Assembly: GCF_021728295.1 (NCBI RefSeq)
Contig: NZ_JAKJXE010000003.1
Coordinates: 248,001 to 312,000, forward strand
Direction of reading: 5' to 3'
DNA: 64,000 bases
From: Pseudomonas petrae
GTDB lineage: Bacteria; Pseudomonadota; Gammaproteobacteria; Pseudomonadales; Pseudomonadaceae
The notes beneath the pieces are model-generated. The model ran no database searches. It had not been told where the DNA came from and saw only the letters and a program-made list of their open reading frames with translations. Position numbers and translations under genes: made by a program. This document shows positions 1-8,369 of the stretch, in pieces. The stretch's first letter is position 1. Each line of letters opens with the position of its first letter.

Positions 1-1194
1 CGGCCGTTGATTCTGGGCGCGGCCGGCTTCACTTCAGAGCAGCCGCGGGCTCCGCTTGCCGAGCTGCCGCCGCTGTCGCTGTACATCCATATCCCGTGGT
101 GCGTGCGCAAATGCCCGTACTGCGATTTCAACTCCCATACGGCGAGCCCGGTGTTGCCGGAGCAGGAATACGTCGACGCGCTACTGGCCGATCTCGACCA
201 GGACCTGCCCCACGTCTTCGGCCGCGAGCTGAGCACAATCTTCTTCGGCGGCGGCACGCCCAGCCTGTTTAGCGCCGATGCGCTTGGCCGCTTGCTGCGC
301 GGCGTTGAACAACGCATCCGCTTCGCCCCCGACATCGAGATCACGCTGGAAGCCAACCCCGGCACCTTCGAGCAAGTGAAATTCAGCGCGTACCGCGGCC
401 TGGGCATCAATCGTTTGTCCATTGGCATCCAGAGTTTTCAGGAGGCCAAGCTCAAGGTGCTGGGGCGTATCCATAACGGCGATGAGGCCGTACGCGCTGC
501 GGACATGGCCCGTCGGGCGGGGTTCGACAACTTCAACCTGGACCTGATGCATGGCTTGCCGGACCAGTCCCAGGACGACGCCCTCGGCGATCTGCGTCAG
601 GCGATCGCCCTCGCACCGACGCACCTGTCCTGGTATCAGCTGACCCTGGAGCCGAACACGGTGTTCTGGAATCAGCCGCCCACGCTGCCGGAAGACGACA
701 TTCTCTGGGATATTCAAGAGGCGGGTCAGACGCTGCTTCGGGAAAACGGCTACGGCCAATACGAAGTCTCGGCCTACGCACAGCCTGGACGCGAAGCCCG
801 GCATAACCTGAATTACTGGAGCTTCGGGGATTTCATCGGGATCGGCGCCGGGGCCCATGGCAAGCTCAGCCACCCGGACGGGCGGATCATCCGCACCTGG
901 AAAACCCGGTTGCCCAAGGATTACCTCAATCCGGCCAAGGCCTTCCAGGCTGGCGAAAAGCTGCTGCCTATGGACGAGATGCCGTTTGAGTTCCTGATGA
1001 ACGCCCTGCGCCTGACAAAAGGCGTGGACGCTGCATTATTTCAGCGCCGTACCGGTCTAAGCGTCGATTCACTCGCCAGCGCCCGTCTTGAAGCGGAACA
1101 ACGCGGCTTGCTGGAGACCGATCCGTCACGGCTGGTGGCGACCGCTCGCGGCCAGTTATTCCTCAACGACCTGCTGCAGCACTTTCTTCTGTAA
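1..1194 (+). CDS. hemW: Radical SAM heme chaperone HemW (5' end outside the window)
   Basis: HemW is a radical SAM protein that carries heme and is thought to deliver it to respiratory enzymes in the cytoplasm; it was long misnamed as an oxygen-independent coproporphyrinogen oxidase. The cluster motif CVRKCPYC follows SLYIHIPW near the N-terminus, then comes FFGGGTPSLF, and the C-terminal HemW domain is complete. The frame is open to base 1 (a TTG at 7 is the first possible start in view), and relatives usually carry a few more N-terminal residues, so the true start is probably just upstream. DUF3392 follows 22 bp downstream and may be cotranscribed. Confidence 0.93.
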   Translation, partial: RPLILGAAGFTSEQPRAPLAELPPLSLYIHIPWCVRKCPYCDFNSHTASPVLPEQEYVDALLADLDQDLPHVFGRELSTIFFGGGTPSLFSADALGRLLRGVEQRIRFAPDIEITLEANPGTFEQVKFSAYRGLGINRLSIGIQSFQEAKLKVLGRIHNGDEAVRAADMARRAGFDNFNLDLMHGLPDQSQDDALGDLRQAIALAPTHLSWYQLTLEPNTVFWNQPPTLPEDDILWDIQEAGQTLLRENGYGQYEVSAYAQPGREARHNLNYWSFGDFIGIGAGAHGKLSHPDGRIIRTWKTRLPKDYLNPAKAFQAGEKLLPMDEMPFEFLMNALRLTKGVDAALFQRRTGLSVDSLASARLEAEQRGLLETDPSRLVATARGQLFLNDLLQHFLL

Positions 1195-1216
1195 GGCTCA
1201 ACACTAAGGACACTGA

Positions 1217-1540
1217 ATGGAATTCGTACTCGACTTGCTGGCCACCGTCTCGCGCTGGAGTCGCAGCAATTTGTCGGAAATCGCCCTGGCATTGGTGGGC
1301 TGTCTGCTGATTCTGTTCGGGACTGACATCAAGGGCTGGATCGAAGGTCGCATCGGCAGCTTTGCCGGCGCCCTGCGAATCCCGATCATGGCGCTGCTCT
1401 GCACCGTCGGCAGTGGCGCTGCGCTGATTTATGCCACGCCATGGGTCGTGCGCGGCCTGAGCCAGTTCAACAACTACAGCCTGGCGCCGGTGCTGTTGGT
1501 GGTGCTGGTGTTGATCGGGGTCGTGGCGGATCGTAAATAG
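1217..1540 (+). CDS. DUF3392 family small membrane protein
   Basis: A 107-residue protein resembling the DUF3392 family of gammaproteobacteria; the function is unknown. Three hydrophobic segments are visible (about residues 20-37, 52-72 and 86-104), so it should sit in the inner membrane. It starts 22 bp after hemW in the same orientation, with a purine-rich stretch (CTAAGGAC) before the ATG, which suggests cotranscription. The family name comes from recognition of the sequence and was not checked by a search. Confidence 0.8.
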   Translation: MEFVLDLLATVSRWSRSNLSEIALALVGCLLILFGTDIKGWIEGRIGSFAGALRIPIMALLCTVGSGAALIYATPWVVRGLSQFNNYSLAPVLLVVLVLIGVVADRK

Positions 1541-1556
1541 CCCAAAGGAAATGAAA

Positions 1557-1592
1557 AAGCGCCCTTGCCCGCGATGGCGGGAAGGGCGCTCT
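1557..1592 (-). terminator. Rho-independent terminator of the lipoprotein gene
   Basis: A GC-rich inverted repeat (AGCGCCCTT...AAGGGCGCT, arms of about 14 bp with one bulge) is followed on the minus strand by a T-rich tract. It lies just past the stop of the minus-strand lipoprotein gene and also faces the end of the DUF3392 gene, so it may serve convergent transcripts. Confidence 0.75.
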
Positions 1593-1633
1593 CTAGCAAT
1601 AACACTCCGCTGTTGCCGAATGCGATCAGCCCA

Positions 1634-2074
1634 TTAGCGAATGCTCTGGATGCTGCCTTTGTTGCCGGTCACTTTCACGTTCACTTGCTTGAAGATGAAG
1701 TAATCGTTGACGGTGACTTCGTAACGCGGCGCGACGATCAGATCGGAACCGGACGATTTGACGGCCTTGAACGCTGCGGCTGCCTTGGTGGAGGAGATCG
1801 GGTCCGGCAGAGGCAGGCCCATGCCACCACCGCTCGCGCCGCCGTAGGTCACACCGTCCGCAAACTGCGTATCACCGCCGATGTTCAACCAGCCGAACAG
1901 AACGTTGGTGGACGACTCGCCGCTGATGGCTTCACCGACTTTGACGTCAGCCTTCAGATCAGTCTTCACGTCGCCGGACAGCGAAGCGCTTGGCTGGCTG
2001 ACGTTGTAACTGACACAGCCGCTGGTGGTCGCAATCAGCGTGGCGATCGCAGCCATTTGCCAAAACTTGTTCAT
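1634..2074 (-). CDS. Putative outer-membrane or periplasmic lipoprotein
   Basis: A 146-residue protein of unknown function. A short signal peptide ends in a lipobox (TTSGC) at about residue 20, so the Cys should be lipidated and the protein anchored in the envelope. The mature part is Ser/Gly-rich with no motif I can name. Two ATGs lie six bases apart. The GAGGA element abuts the first (2080) but is well spaced from the second (2074), so I chose the second. It has its own terminator downstream and a gap of about 200 bp upstream, so it is probably monocistronic. Confidence 0.8.
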   Translation of the reverse strand: MNKFWQMAAIATLIATTSGCVSYNVSQPSASLSGDVKTDLKADVKVGEAISGESSTNVLFGWLNIGGDTQFADGVTYGGASGGGMGLPLPDPISSTKAAAAFKAVKSSGSDLIVAPRYEVTVNDYFIFKQVNVKVTGNKGSIQSIR

Positions 2075-2243
2075 CTTCATTCCTCGTCATCAATATTGAT
2101 ATATGCAACGGCGGGGACTATGAAGATCAGAACTGAAAATGGATGTCGGACGATTCCGAAGACCTTGTAGCCTTCTTAGGAAGAAATCGAAGGGTTCGTC
2201 GTACAGGGCAATTAGCGGCTGAAATGTGCTGTAAAAACTCAAA

Positions 2244-2264
2244 AGCGGCCACTACCGGGCCGCT
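2244..2264 (-). terminator. Terminator after trmB
   Basis: A 7-bp perfect stem (AGCGGCC/GGCCGCT) with a 7-nt loop is followed on the minus strand by TTTTGAGTTTTT. It lies 17 bp past the trmB stop and fits an intrinsic terminator of the thiS-thiG-trmB transcript. Confidence 0.75.
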
Positions 2265-2280
2265 CCTGGTCGAGAAGTGA

Positions 2281-3042
2281 TCAGGCCAGCTTCTCGAACT
2301 TCAGATCCCAAACCCCGTGACCGAGCCGTTCGCCACGGCGTTCGAATTTGGTGATCGGACGTTCCGCAGGGCGCGGAACGCATTTGCCGTCTTCGGCGAG
2401 GTTGCGGTAACCCGGGGCCACATTCATCACTTCCAGCATGTATTCGGCATACGGCTCCCAGTCGGTCGCCATGTGCAGCACGCCGCCCGGCTTCAACTTG
2501 GTGCGCACCAACTCGGCAAATTCGGCCTGGACGATACGGCGCTTGTGATGGCGCGACTTGTGCCAAGGATCCGGGAAGAACAGCATCAGCCGGTCCAGGC
2601 TGTTGTCAGCCACACAACGGTTGAGCACCTCGATTGCATCGCAATCGTAAACGCGCAGATTGGTGAGACCCTGAGTCAGCACGCCGTTGAGCAAGGCGCC
2701 GACGCCCGGACGGTGCACTTCAACGCCGATAAAATCCTGCTCCGGCGCGGCGGCTGCCATTTCCAGCAGCGAGTGGCCCATGCCGAAACCGATTTCGAGG
2801 GTGCGTGGGGCCGAACGGCCAAACACCTTGTCGAAATCAACGGGGGCGTCCGCCAGCGGCAGCACGAACAGAGGCTTGCCCTGATCCAGGCCACGTTGCT
2901 GGCCTTCGGTCATGCGACCGGCGCGCATCACGAAGCTCTTGATGCGCCGGTGATGGCTGTCATCGCCGGGAGCTTTGGCATTTTCGTCATTCATCACTTC
3001 ATCGTCCGGAAGTGGGTCGGGCGTTTGCGAATCAATCATCAA
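2281..3042 (-). CDS. trmB: tRNA (guanine-46-N7)-methyltransferase TrmB
   Basis: Makes m7G46 in the variable loop of tRNA using S-adenosylmethionine, in the cytosol. The SAM-binding motif [14 protein letters not shown] and the family element [14 protein letters not shown], used for tRNA binding and catalysis, are both present, and the end [17 protein letters not shown] is typical of TrmB. At 253 residues it is slightly long because of a polar N-terminal extension of about 40 residues. Only 7 bp separate it from thiG upstream, so the two are almost certainly cotranscribed. Confidence 0.96.
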   Translation of the reverse strand: MMIDSQTPDPLPDDEVMNDENAKAPGDDSHHRRIKSFVMRAGRMTEGQQRGLDQGKPLFVLPLADAPVDFDKVFGRSAPRTLEIGFGMGHSLLEMAAAAPEQDFIGVEVHRPGVGALLNGVLTQGLTNLRVYDCDAIEVLNRCVADNSLDRLMLFFPDPWHKSRHHKRRIVQAEFAELVRTKLKPGGVLHMATDWEPYAEYMLEVMNVAPGYRNLAEDGKCVPRPAERPITKFERRGERLGHGVWDLKFEKLA

Positions 3043-3049
3043 CAGGCTC

Positions 3050-3844
3050 TTACTTGATCAGACCATCCAGCGGCGAAGACGCGCTGGCATAGAGTTTCTT
3101 GGGCATACGACCGGCCAGGTAGGCCATGCGGCCAGCCAGAATGGCGTGTTTCATGGCTTCGGCCATCAGCACCGGGTGCTGGGCGTGAGCGATGGCCGAG
3201 TTCATCAGCACCGCTTCGCAACCCAGTTCCATGGCGATGGTGGCGTCGGACGCAGTGCCGACACCGGCATCCACCAGCACCGGGACTTTCGATTCTTCGA
3301 GGATGATCTGCAGGTTGTACGGGTTGCAGATCCCCAGGCCGGTGCCGATCAGGCCCGCGAGTGGCATCACCGCGCAGCAACCGATTTCGGCGAGCTGGCG
3401 GGCAATGATCGGGTCATCGCTGGTGTAGACCATGACATCGAAGCCGTCCCGGACCAGCGTTTCGGCCGCCTTCAGGGTTTCGATGACGTTGGGGAACAGG
3501 GTTTTCTGGTCAGCGAGGACTTCCAGCTTGACCAGATTGTGGCCATCGAGCAGCTCGCGAGCCAGGCGGCAGGTGCGCACGGCTTCGATGGCGTCGTAGC
3601 AACCGGCAGTGTTCGGCAGGATGGTATAGCGGTCCGGCGGCAGCACGTCGAGCAGGTTCGGTTCGCCCGGGTTCTGCCCCAGGTTGGTCCGGCGCACTGC
3701 AACGGTGACGATCTCGGCGCCCGAGGCTTCGATGGCCAGTCGGGTCTGTTCCATGTCCGTGTACTTGCCAGTGCCGACCAGCAGGCGCGACTGAAAAGTA
3801 CGACCGGCCACGGTGAACGGCTTGTCGCTGCGAACGTTGCTCAT
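3050..3844 (-). CDS. thiG: Thiazole synthase ThiG
   Basis: Condenses deoxyxylulose phosphate, dehydroglycine and the sulfur carried by ThiS thiocarboxylate to form the thiazole half of thiamine. The TIM-barrel protein has the expected length (264 residues). Lys106 in LVKLEVL corresponds to the Schiff-base lysine of the family, and [11 protein letters not shown] and [12 protein letters not shown] form the phosphate-binding end of the barrel. Its sulfur donor thiS lies directly upstream and trmB directly downstream, an order common in Pseudomonas. Confidence 0.97.
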   Translation of the reverse strand: MSNVRSDKPFTVAGRTFQSRLLVGTGKYTDMEQTRLAIEASGAEIVTVAVRRTNLGQNPGEPNLLDVLPPDRYTILPNTAGCYDAIEAVRTCRLARELLDGHNLVKLEVLADQKTLFPNVIETLKAAETLVRDGFDVMVYTSDDPIIARQLAEIGCCAVMPLAGLIGTGLGICNPYNLQIILEESKVPVLVDAGVGTASDATIAMELGCEAVLMNSAIAHAQHPVLMAEAMKHAILAGRMAYLAGRMPKKLYASASSPLDGLIK

Positions 3845-3910
3845 CTGAAATCCTCTTTACGGTTGAGGTTCTTGCAGTGCTTGCGGATCAGGCCAGCGGC
3901 ACGTCGAAGG

Positions 3911-4111
3911 CTAGCCGCCACCAATGGCGTGCACCACTTCGACCTGATCGCCTTCGGTCAGCGTCGTGGCGACATGCTGGCTGCGCTGGACGATGTCCAG
4001 ATTGAGCTCGACGGCGACTCGGCGCCCGGTCAGATCCAGACGTGTCAGCAATCCCGCGACGGTCTCGCCGTCGGGCAGCTCAAAGGATTCACCGTTCAAC
4101 TGAATGCGCAT
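3911..4111 (-). CDS. thiS: Sulfur carrier protein ThiS
   Basis: A 66-residue ubiquitin-fold protein whose C-terminal Gly-Gly is adenylated and thiocarboxylated to carry sulfur to ThiG. The sequence begins MRIQLNGE and ends HAIGGG, so the essential C-terminal diglycine is intact. The frame is open further upstream, with an alternative ATG pair near 4129. I chose 4111 because it gives the standard ThiS length and start, although no strong ribosome site precedes it. It precedes thiG by 66 bp on the same strand. Confidence 0.93.
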   Translation of the reverse strand: MRIQLNGESFELPDGETVAGLLTRLDLTGRRVAVELNLDIVQRSQHVATTLTEGDQVEVVHAIGGG

Positions 4112-4249
4112 GCGAGGGGCAGCCATCATTTTAGGGGGCGAGCATTCTAGCCCGATCGGCCGGTATGACCAAGGCAAAGCCACGCCATTCGTCTCAGGCG
4201 TGGCCGGTCGCTTGCGGCGCGTTGCGGTAAACGCGCGCTCCAGGCGGGG

Positions 4250-4633
4250 TCAGAGCGTGTCCAGGCCCAGGCGCCATGCCGTCCAGCCGAGAATCCCCCA
4301 GCCGATCAGAAAAAACAGGCCACCGAATGGGGTGATGATGCCCAGCTTGGTCGCGCCTGTGAGCGTCATCAGATAGAGGCTGCCGGAAAACAGGATGATG
4401 CCCAGCGTGAAGGAGATCCCTGCGTAGGTGACGAGCCGGCCCTGGATCTGCATCGCCAGCAGTGCCACGCCAAAAATCGCCAGCGCATGAATCAGCTGGT
4501 AGAGCACGCCGGTGTGGAAGACCGCCAAGTACTCGGGCGTCAGGCGGTTTTTCAAACCATGGGCCGCGAAAGCGCCAAGGGCGACGCCGGTAAATCCGAA
4601 GAAGGAGGCCAGCATCAGAAAGGTTCGTAACAT
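4250..4633 (-). CDS. DUF423 family membrane protein
   Basis: A 127-residue, four-helix inner-membrane protein of the DUF423 (YgdD-like) family, function unknown. The N-terminal pattern GALGAFAAHGL is represented by GVALGAFAAHGLKNRL, and the C-terminal TPFGGLFFLIGW is also typical. The ATG at 4633 sits a few bases after TGGAG, whereas the upstream TTG has no ribosome site, so I start at 4633. It is divergent from mtgA with only 75 bp between the two starts, so the promoters must overlap closely. Confidence 0.85.
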   Translation of the reverse strand: MLRTFLMLASFFGFTGVALGAFAAHGLKNRLTPEYLAVFHTGVLYQLIHALAIFGVALLAMQIQGRLVTYAGISFTLGIILFSGSLYLMTLTGATKLGIITPFGGLFFLIGWGILGWTAWRLGLDTL

Positions 4634-4708
4634 GTACAACTCCAGGCAAGTTCAATGACGCGTGGTCTGTATAATGGCCCGCTCAACCGGTTCGGCCAAG
4701 CCATCTCT

Positions 4709-5419
4709 ATGCTGCAATTACTTCTCCGTCGTGTCGCCAAAGGCCTGCTCTGGTTCGCAGCGGCAAGTGTCGTGCTGGTACTGATTTTTCGCTGGATCCC
4801 TCCTCCGTTTACCGCGTTGATGGTCGAACGCAAGATCGAATCCTGGTTCGACGGTCAGCCCATCGACCTGCAGCGCGACTGGGAGTCATGGGACAACATC
4901 TCCGATGACCTGAAAATCGCTGTTATCGCGGGCGAGGACCAGAAGTTCGCCGAGCACTGGGGTTTCGATATCGACGCCATTCAGGCTGCACTGGTTCATA
5001 ACGAACGCGGCGGTTCGCTACGCGGGGCCAGTACACTGAGCCAGCAGGTGTCCAAGAACCTGTTTCTGTGGTCCGGTCGCAGCTACTTTCGCAAAGGCCT
5101 GGAGGTCTGGTTTACCGGGCTGATCGAAGTGTTCTGGTCCAAGCAGCGCATTCTTGAGGTGTACCTGAACAGCGTGGAATGGGACGACGGCGTCTTCGGC
5201 GCCCAGGCCGCTGCGCAGCATCACTTCCATGTGAATGCCAGCCAGCTTTCCACGCAACAGGCCAGCTACCTGGCCGCCGTCCTGCCCAACCCACGGGAGT
5301 GGAGCGCTAGTCACCCGAGCAGCTACGTCTCACAGCGGGCAGGCTGGATCCGCCAGCAGATGCGCCAGTTGGGTGGGGATGAGTATTTGATGGGATTGAA
5401 TCACAGTCGAAAGTGGTGA
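4709..5419 (+). CDS. mtgA: Monofunctional peptidoglycan glycosyltransferase MtgA
   Basis: Polymerises lipid II into glycan strands in the periplasm without transpeptidase activity. A single N-terminal membrane helix (residues 10-30) is followed by a GT51 domain with the catalytic-glutamate motif EDQKFAEHWGFD, then STLSQQVSKNLFL and KQRILEVYLNSVEW. The length (236 residues) is standard. The reading frame extends 54 bp upstream, but the ATG at 4709 gives the usual MLQLLLRR start. It is divergent from the DUF423 gene, and REP elements follow it. Confidence 0.95.
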   Translation: MLQLLLRRVAKGLLWFAAASVVLVLIFRWIPPPFTALMVERKIESWFDGQPIDLQRDWESWDNISDDLKIAVIAGEDQKFAEHWGFDIDAIQAALVHNERGGSLRGASTLSQQVSKNLFLWSGRSYFRKGLEVWFTGLIEVFWSKQRILEVYLNSVEWDDGVFGAQAAAQHHFHVNASQLSTQQASYLAAVLPNPREWSASHPSSYVSQRAGWIRQQMRQLGGDEYLMGLNHSRKW

Positions 5420-5443
5420 GCTCAAGTCTGGCTTTATAGCTTT

Positions 5444-5538
5444 CGTAGGACTGGCTTTAGCCGGGAAAGCGTTACGCGTCGCGCCGCAATCCTAATGGTG
5501 CTCAACCCGGCCTCTTCCCGGCTGAAGCCGGTCCTACT
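5444..5538. repeat. REP doublet (GGCTTTAGCCGGGAA family)
   Basis: Two inverted copies of a REP palindrome: TAGGACTGGCTTTAGCCGGG near 5446 and TTCCCGGCTGAAGCCGGTCC near 5515, separated by about 40 bp. This is the same family as the large array near 20.4 kb. It lies between the convergent ends of mtgA and rpoH. Confidence 0.85.
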
Positions 5539-5633
5539 CAGAAACCGCGTCCACCTTTCGGGATGGGCAGGGTCAGATTCGCGTTCACGCTGTAGTAGTT
5601 TCCGCATCAGGCGCAATACACCCCACAAACAAA

Positions 5634-5658
5634 AACGCCCCGATCATCTCGCGGCGTT
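5634..5658 (-). terminator. Terminator after rpoH
   Basis: An inverted repeat (AACGCC...GGCGTT) followed on the minus strand by TTTTTG, starting 19 bp past the rpoH stop. It fits an intrinsic terminator. Confidence 0.7.
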
Positions 5659-5677
5659 TTGCGTTGCAGCGCAGGAA

Positions 5678-6532
5678 TCAGGCCGCGATCGACAGCTTCA
5701 GCTTGTTCATCGCGCTCTTTTCGAGCTGACGAATACGCTCGGCAGAGACGTTGTACTTCTCGGCCAAGTCGTGCAGCGTCGCTTTTTCTTCTGCCAGCCA
5801 ACGCTGATACAGAATGTCGCGGCTACGGTCGTCGAGCACGTTCAGCGCTTCGTGCAGGTTGGCCGTCGAGCTGTCAGTCCAGTCGGAATCTTCCAGCTGA
5901 CGCGCCGGATCGTAACGATGGTCTTCCAGGTAATTGGCCGGCGACTGGAAGGCGCTGTCGTCATCGGCTTCTGCAGCCGGATCGAAGGCCATGTCGTGGC
6001 CGGTCAGACGGCTTTCCATCTCCCGCACTTCGCGGGGCTCAACGCCCAGGCTTTCCGCCACGCGATGCACTTCTTCATTATTCAGCCAGGCCAGACGCTT
6101 CTTCTGGCTGCGCAGATTGAAGAACAATTTGCGCTGAGCCTTTGTGGTCGCGACTTTCACGATGCGCCAGTTGCGCAGGATGAACTCGTGAATCTCGGCC
6201 TTGATCCAGTGCACTGCAAAGGACACCAGACGAACACCCATCTCTGGGTTGAAGCGCTTGACGGCCTTCATCAGGCCAACGTTACCTTCCTGAATCAGGT
6301 CAGCCTGAGCCAAGCCATAACCGGAATAGCTGCGTGCGATATGCACAACAAATCGCAGGTGGGCGAGCACCATCTGCCGAGCCGCCCCTAAATCCTGCTC
6401 GTAATAGAGACTCTCGGCCAGTTCGCGCTCCTGCTCGGGGGTCAGCAGTGGAATGCTGTTTACCGTGTGCACATAGGCTTCCAGGTTTGCACCTGGGACC
6501 AAGGCATAAGCAGGTTGCAAAGAAGTGGTCAT
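5678..6532 (-). CDS. rpoH: RNA polymerase heat-shock sigma factor RpoH (sigma-32)
   Basis: Directs RNA polymerase to heat-shock promoters of chaperone and protease genes. At 284 residues it has the family's usual length. Region 2 ([20 protein letters not shown]) and the RpoH-specific box around QRKLFFNLR are present, and region 4 ends with the helix-turn-helix [19 protein letters not shown]. The start at 6532 is fixed by GGAGG eight bases upstream and gives the typical [14 protein letters not shown]. It follows the ftsYEX operon at a distance of 146 bp, as in other Pseudomonas. Confidence 0.97.
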   Translation of the reverse strand: MTTSLQPAYALVPGANLEAYVHTVNSIPLLTPEQERELAESLYYEQDLGAARQMVLAHLRFVVHIARSYSGYGLAQADLIQEGNVGLMKAVKRFNPEMGVRLVSFAVHWIKAEIHEFILRNWRIVKVATTKAQRKLFFNLRSQKKRLAWLNNEEVHRVAESLGVEPREVREMESRLTGHDMAFDPAAEADDDSAFQSPANYLEDHRYDPARQLEDSDWTDSSTANLHEALNVLDDRSRDILYQRWLAEEKATLHDLAEKYNVSAERIRQLEKSAMNKLKLSIAA

Positions 6533-6641
6533 ACGAAAAACCTCCGACACATAACTCGTGCAGTTCAGCACTGCGAAATTGACCGGGAACCGCTAGACAA
6601 GTTCCCTTAGCTGAAAAGTCAATAGATGAAACAAAATTTAC

Positions 6642-6670
6642 TCACAACACCACACAACACCACACAACAC
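6642..6670. repeat. Short tandem repeat upstream of rpoH (CACACAACAC)
   Basis: Nearly three head-to-tail copies of a 10-bp unit: CTCACAACAC, CACACAACAC, CACACAACAC. They begin 9 bp past the ftsX stop, in the 146-bp interval leading to rpoH. Confidence 0.85.
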
Positions 6671-6678
6671 TCACATCA

Positions 6679-7701
6679 CTAACGAGGTGCCAACTCTCTC
6701 AGATGGCGTGCCACTGCAATCCAGGCACCGATATACCCCAACAGCACCGCTCCAAGCAAGAGCGACACGCCGTCGGACACTGGCACGCCGGCGAGGGCAA
6801 AATCACTGCCGTACAACCCGGCCAGCTTGACCACCGCATCATTCAGCCAGTCCAGTCCGAATGCCAGTACGCCCCAGGACAGAACACCGGCACCCAGCCC
6901 GTACAACGCACCCATATAAAGGAAGGGCCGACGCACGTAGCTGTCGGTGCCGCCTACCAACTTGATGACCTCGATTTCCGTGCGACGGTTCTCGATGTGC
7001 AGACGAATGGTGTTGCCGATGACCAGCAGCAGCGCCGCGACCAGCAACACCGTCAGGCCGAACACGAACCGATCGCCCAGCTTGAGGATCGCTGCCAGCC
7101 GCTCGACCCAGACCAGGTCAAGTTGGGCCTGCTGCACTTTAGGCAACTCGGCCAGACGCGTACGTAATGCTTCCAGCGCGGCTTTGTCAACCTCCAGTGG
7201 CGTGACCAGCACAACACCGGGCAGCGGGTTTTCAGGCAATTCCTTCAACGCCTCGCCCAGACCGGACTGTTTCTGGAACTCGTTCAGCGCCTCATCGCGG
7301 CTGATGTACTCGGCGTCAGCGACGCCGCCCATTTCCTTGATCTGACGGACCAGGCCTTCGCCTTCGCTCGGCGATGCATCTAGCTGCAGGTACAGGGATA
7401 CCTGCGCCGCACGCTGCCAGGAACCGCCAAGGCGCTCGACATTACTGAGCAACAAGGACAACCCCATCGGTAAGCTCAAGGCAATCGCCATCACCAGACA
7501 GGTGAAAAAGCTGCCGATGGGCTGTTTACCGAGACGGCGCAGGCTGTCCAGCAGGCTTGAACGGTGGGCCTCGATCCAGGCGCTGAACAGCGCGCCGAAA
7601 CTCGGGCCATCGTCGTCATCGTGTTTTTTCTTTTGCGGCGCCGGATCTGAAGCCTTGGCCGCGACGCGCTCGGACACCTTGGAGCTGCGGGTGGCACTCA
7701 T
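6679..7701 (-). CDS. ftsX: Cell-division permease-like protein FtsX
   Basis: Inner-membrane partner of FtsE. The complex acts at the septum to regulate peptidoglycan hydrolases through periplasmic activators. A charged cytoplasmic N-terminus of about 65 residues precedes TM1 (CLVMAIALSLPMGLSLLL), a periplasmic loop of about 110 residues follows, and three more helices close the protein. The FtsX element EIEVIKLVGGTDSYVRRPFLY is present. Its start overlaps the ftsE stop by 4 bp, so the two are translationally coupled. Confidence 0.96.
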   Translation of the reverse strand: MSATRSSKVSERVAAKASDPAPQKKKHDDDDGPSFGALFSAWIEAHRSSLLDSLRRLGKQPIGSFFTCLVMAIALSLPMGLSLLLSNVERLGGSWQRAAQVSLYLQLDASPSEGEGLVRQIKEMGGVADAEYISRDEALNEFQKQSGLGEALKELPENPLPGVVLVTPLEVDKAALEALRTRLAELPKVQQAQLDLVWVERLAAILKLGDRFVFGLTVLLVAALLLVIGNTIRLHIENRRTEIEVIKLVGGTDSYVRRPFLYMGALYGLGAGVLSWGVLAFGLDWLNDAVVKLAGLYGSDFALAGVPVSDGVSLLLGAVLLGYIGAWIAVARHLRELAPR

Positions 7702-8369
7702 ACCCCAGCCTCCCCGTCGCCGATCAATCGGCCACGCTGCAACGTCAGCATGCGATGACGCATGCGCGCGATCAGTGCCAGGTCGTGGCTCGCAATCAGC
7801 ACGCTGGTGCCCAGTCGGTTGATGTCTTCGAACACGCCCATGATTTCGGCCGCCAGACGCGGGTCGAGGTTACCGGTGGGTTCGTCCGCCAGCAGCAGGG
7901 CCGGGCGGTGAACGATGGCGCGGGCAATGCCGACGCGCTGTTGCTGACCGGTGGACAAGTCGCCCGGGTACAGCTCGGCTTTGTCCGACAACGCAACGCG
8001 CTCAAGGGCCGAGTCGACGCGCTTGACCACTTCGGTCTTGGACAGGCCGAGGATCTGCAGTGGCAGCGCAACGTTATTAAATACCGTGCGATCGAACAGC
8101 AGCTGGTGGTTCTGGAACACGACGCCGATCTGCCGACGCAGAAAAGGAATCTGCGCAGTGCTGATCTGACCCAGGTCCTGACCCGCCAGCAAAAGCTTGC
8201 CGGTGGTCGGACGCTCCATTGCCAGCAGCAGGCGCAGCAAGGTGCTCTTGCCTGCACCGGAGTGACCGGTCACAAACAGAAATTCGCCACGACGTACTCG
8301 AAAGCTCAGCTCATGCAAGCCGACGTGTCCGTTCGGATAGCGTTTACCGACCTGTTCGAAACGAATCAT
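7698..8369 (-). CDS. ftsE: Cell-division ATP-binding protein FtsE
   Basis: ABC-type ATPase that pairs with FtsX at the divisome. Walker A (GHSGAGKST, about residues 35-43), Q-loop (FQNHQLL), signature (LSTGQQQRVGIARA) and Walker B (LLLADEPTGNLD) are complete in 223 residues. It overlaps ftsY upstream and ftsX downstream by 4 bp each, making a tight ftsY-ftsE-ftsX operon. Confidence 0.97.
   Translation of the reverse strand: MIRFEQVGKRYPNGHVGLHELSFRVRRGEFLFVTGHSGAGKSTLLRLLLAMERPTTGKLLLAGQDLGQISTAQIPFLRRQIGVVFQNHQLLFDRTVFNNVALPLQILGLSKTEVVKRVDSALERVALSDKAELYPGDLSTGQQQRVGIARAIVHRPALLLADEPTGNLDPRLAAEIMGVFEDINRLGTSVLIASHDLALIARMRHRMLTLQRGRLIGDGEAGV

Noticed and set aside
1565..2170. 201-codon plus-strand frame opposite the lipoprotein gene
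   Set aside because: The minus-strand lipoprotein has a signal peptide, lipobox and terminator; this frame is antisense.
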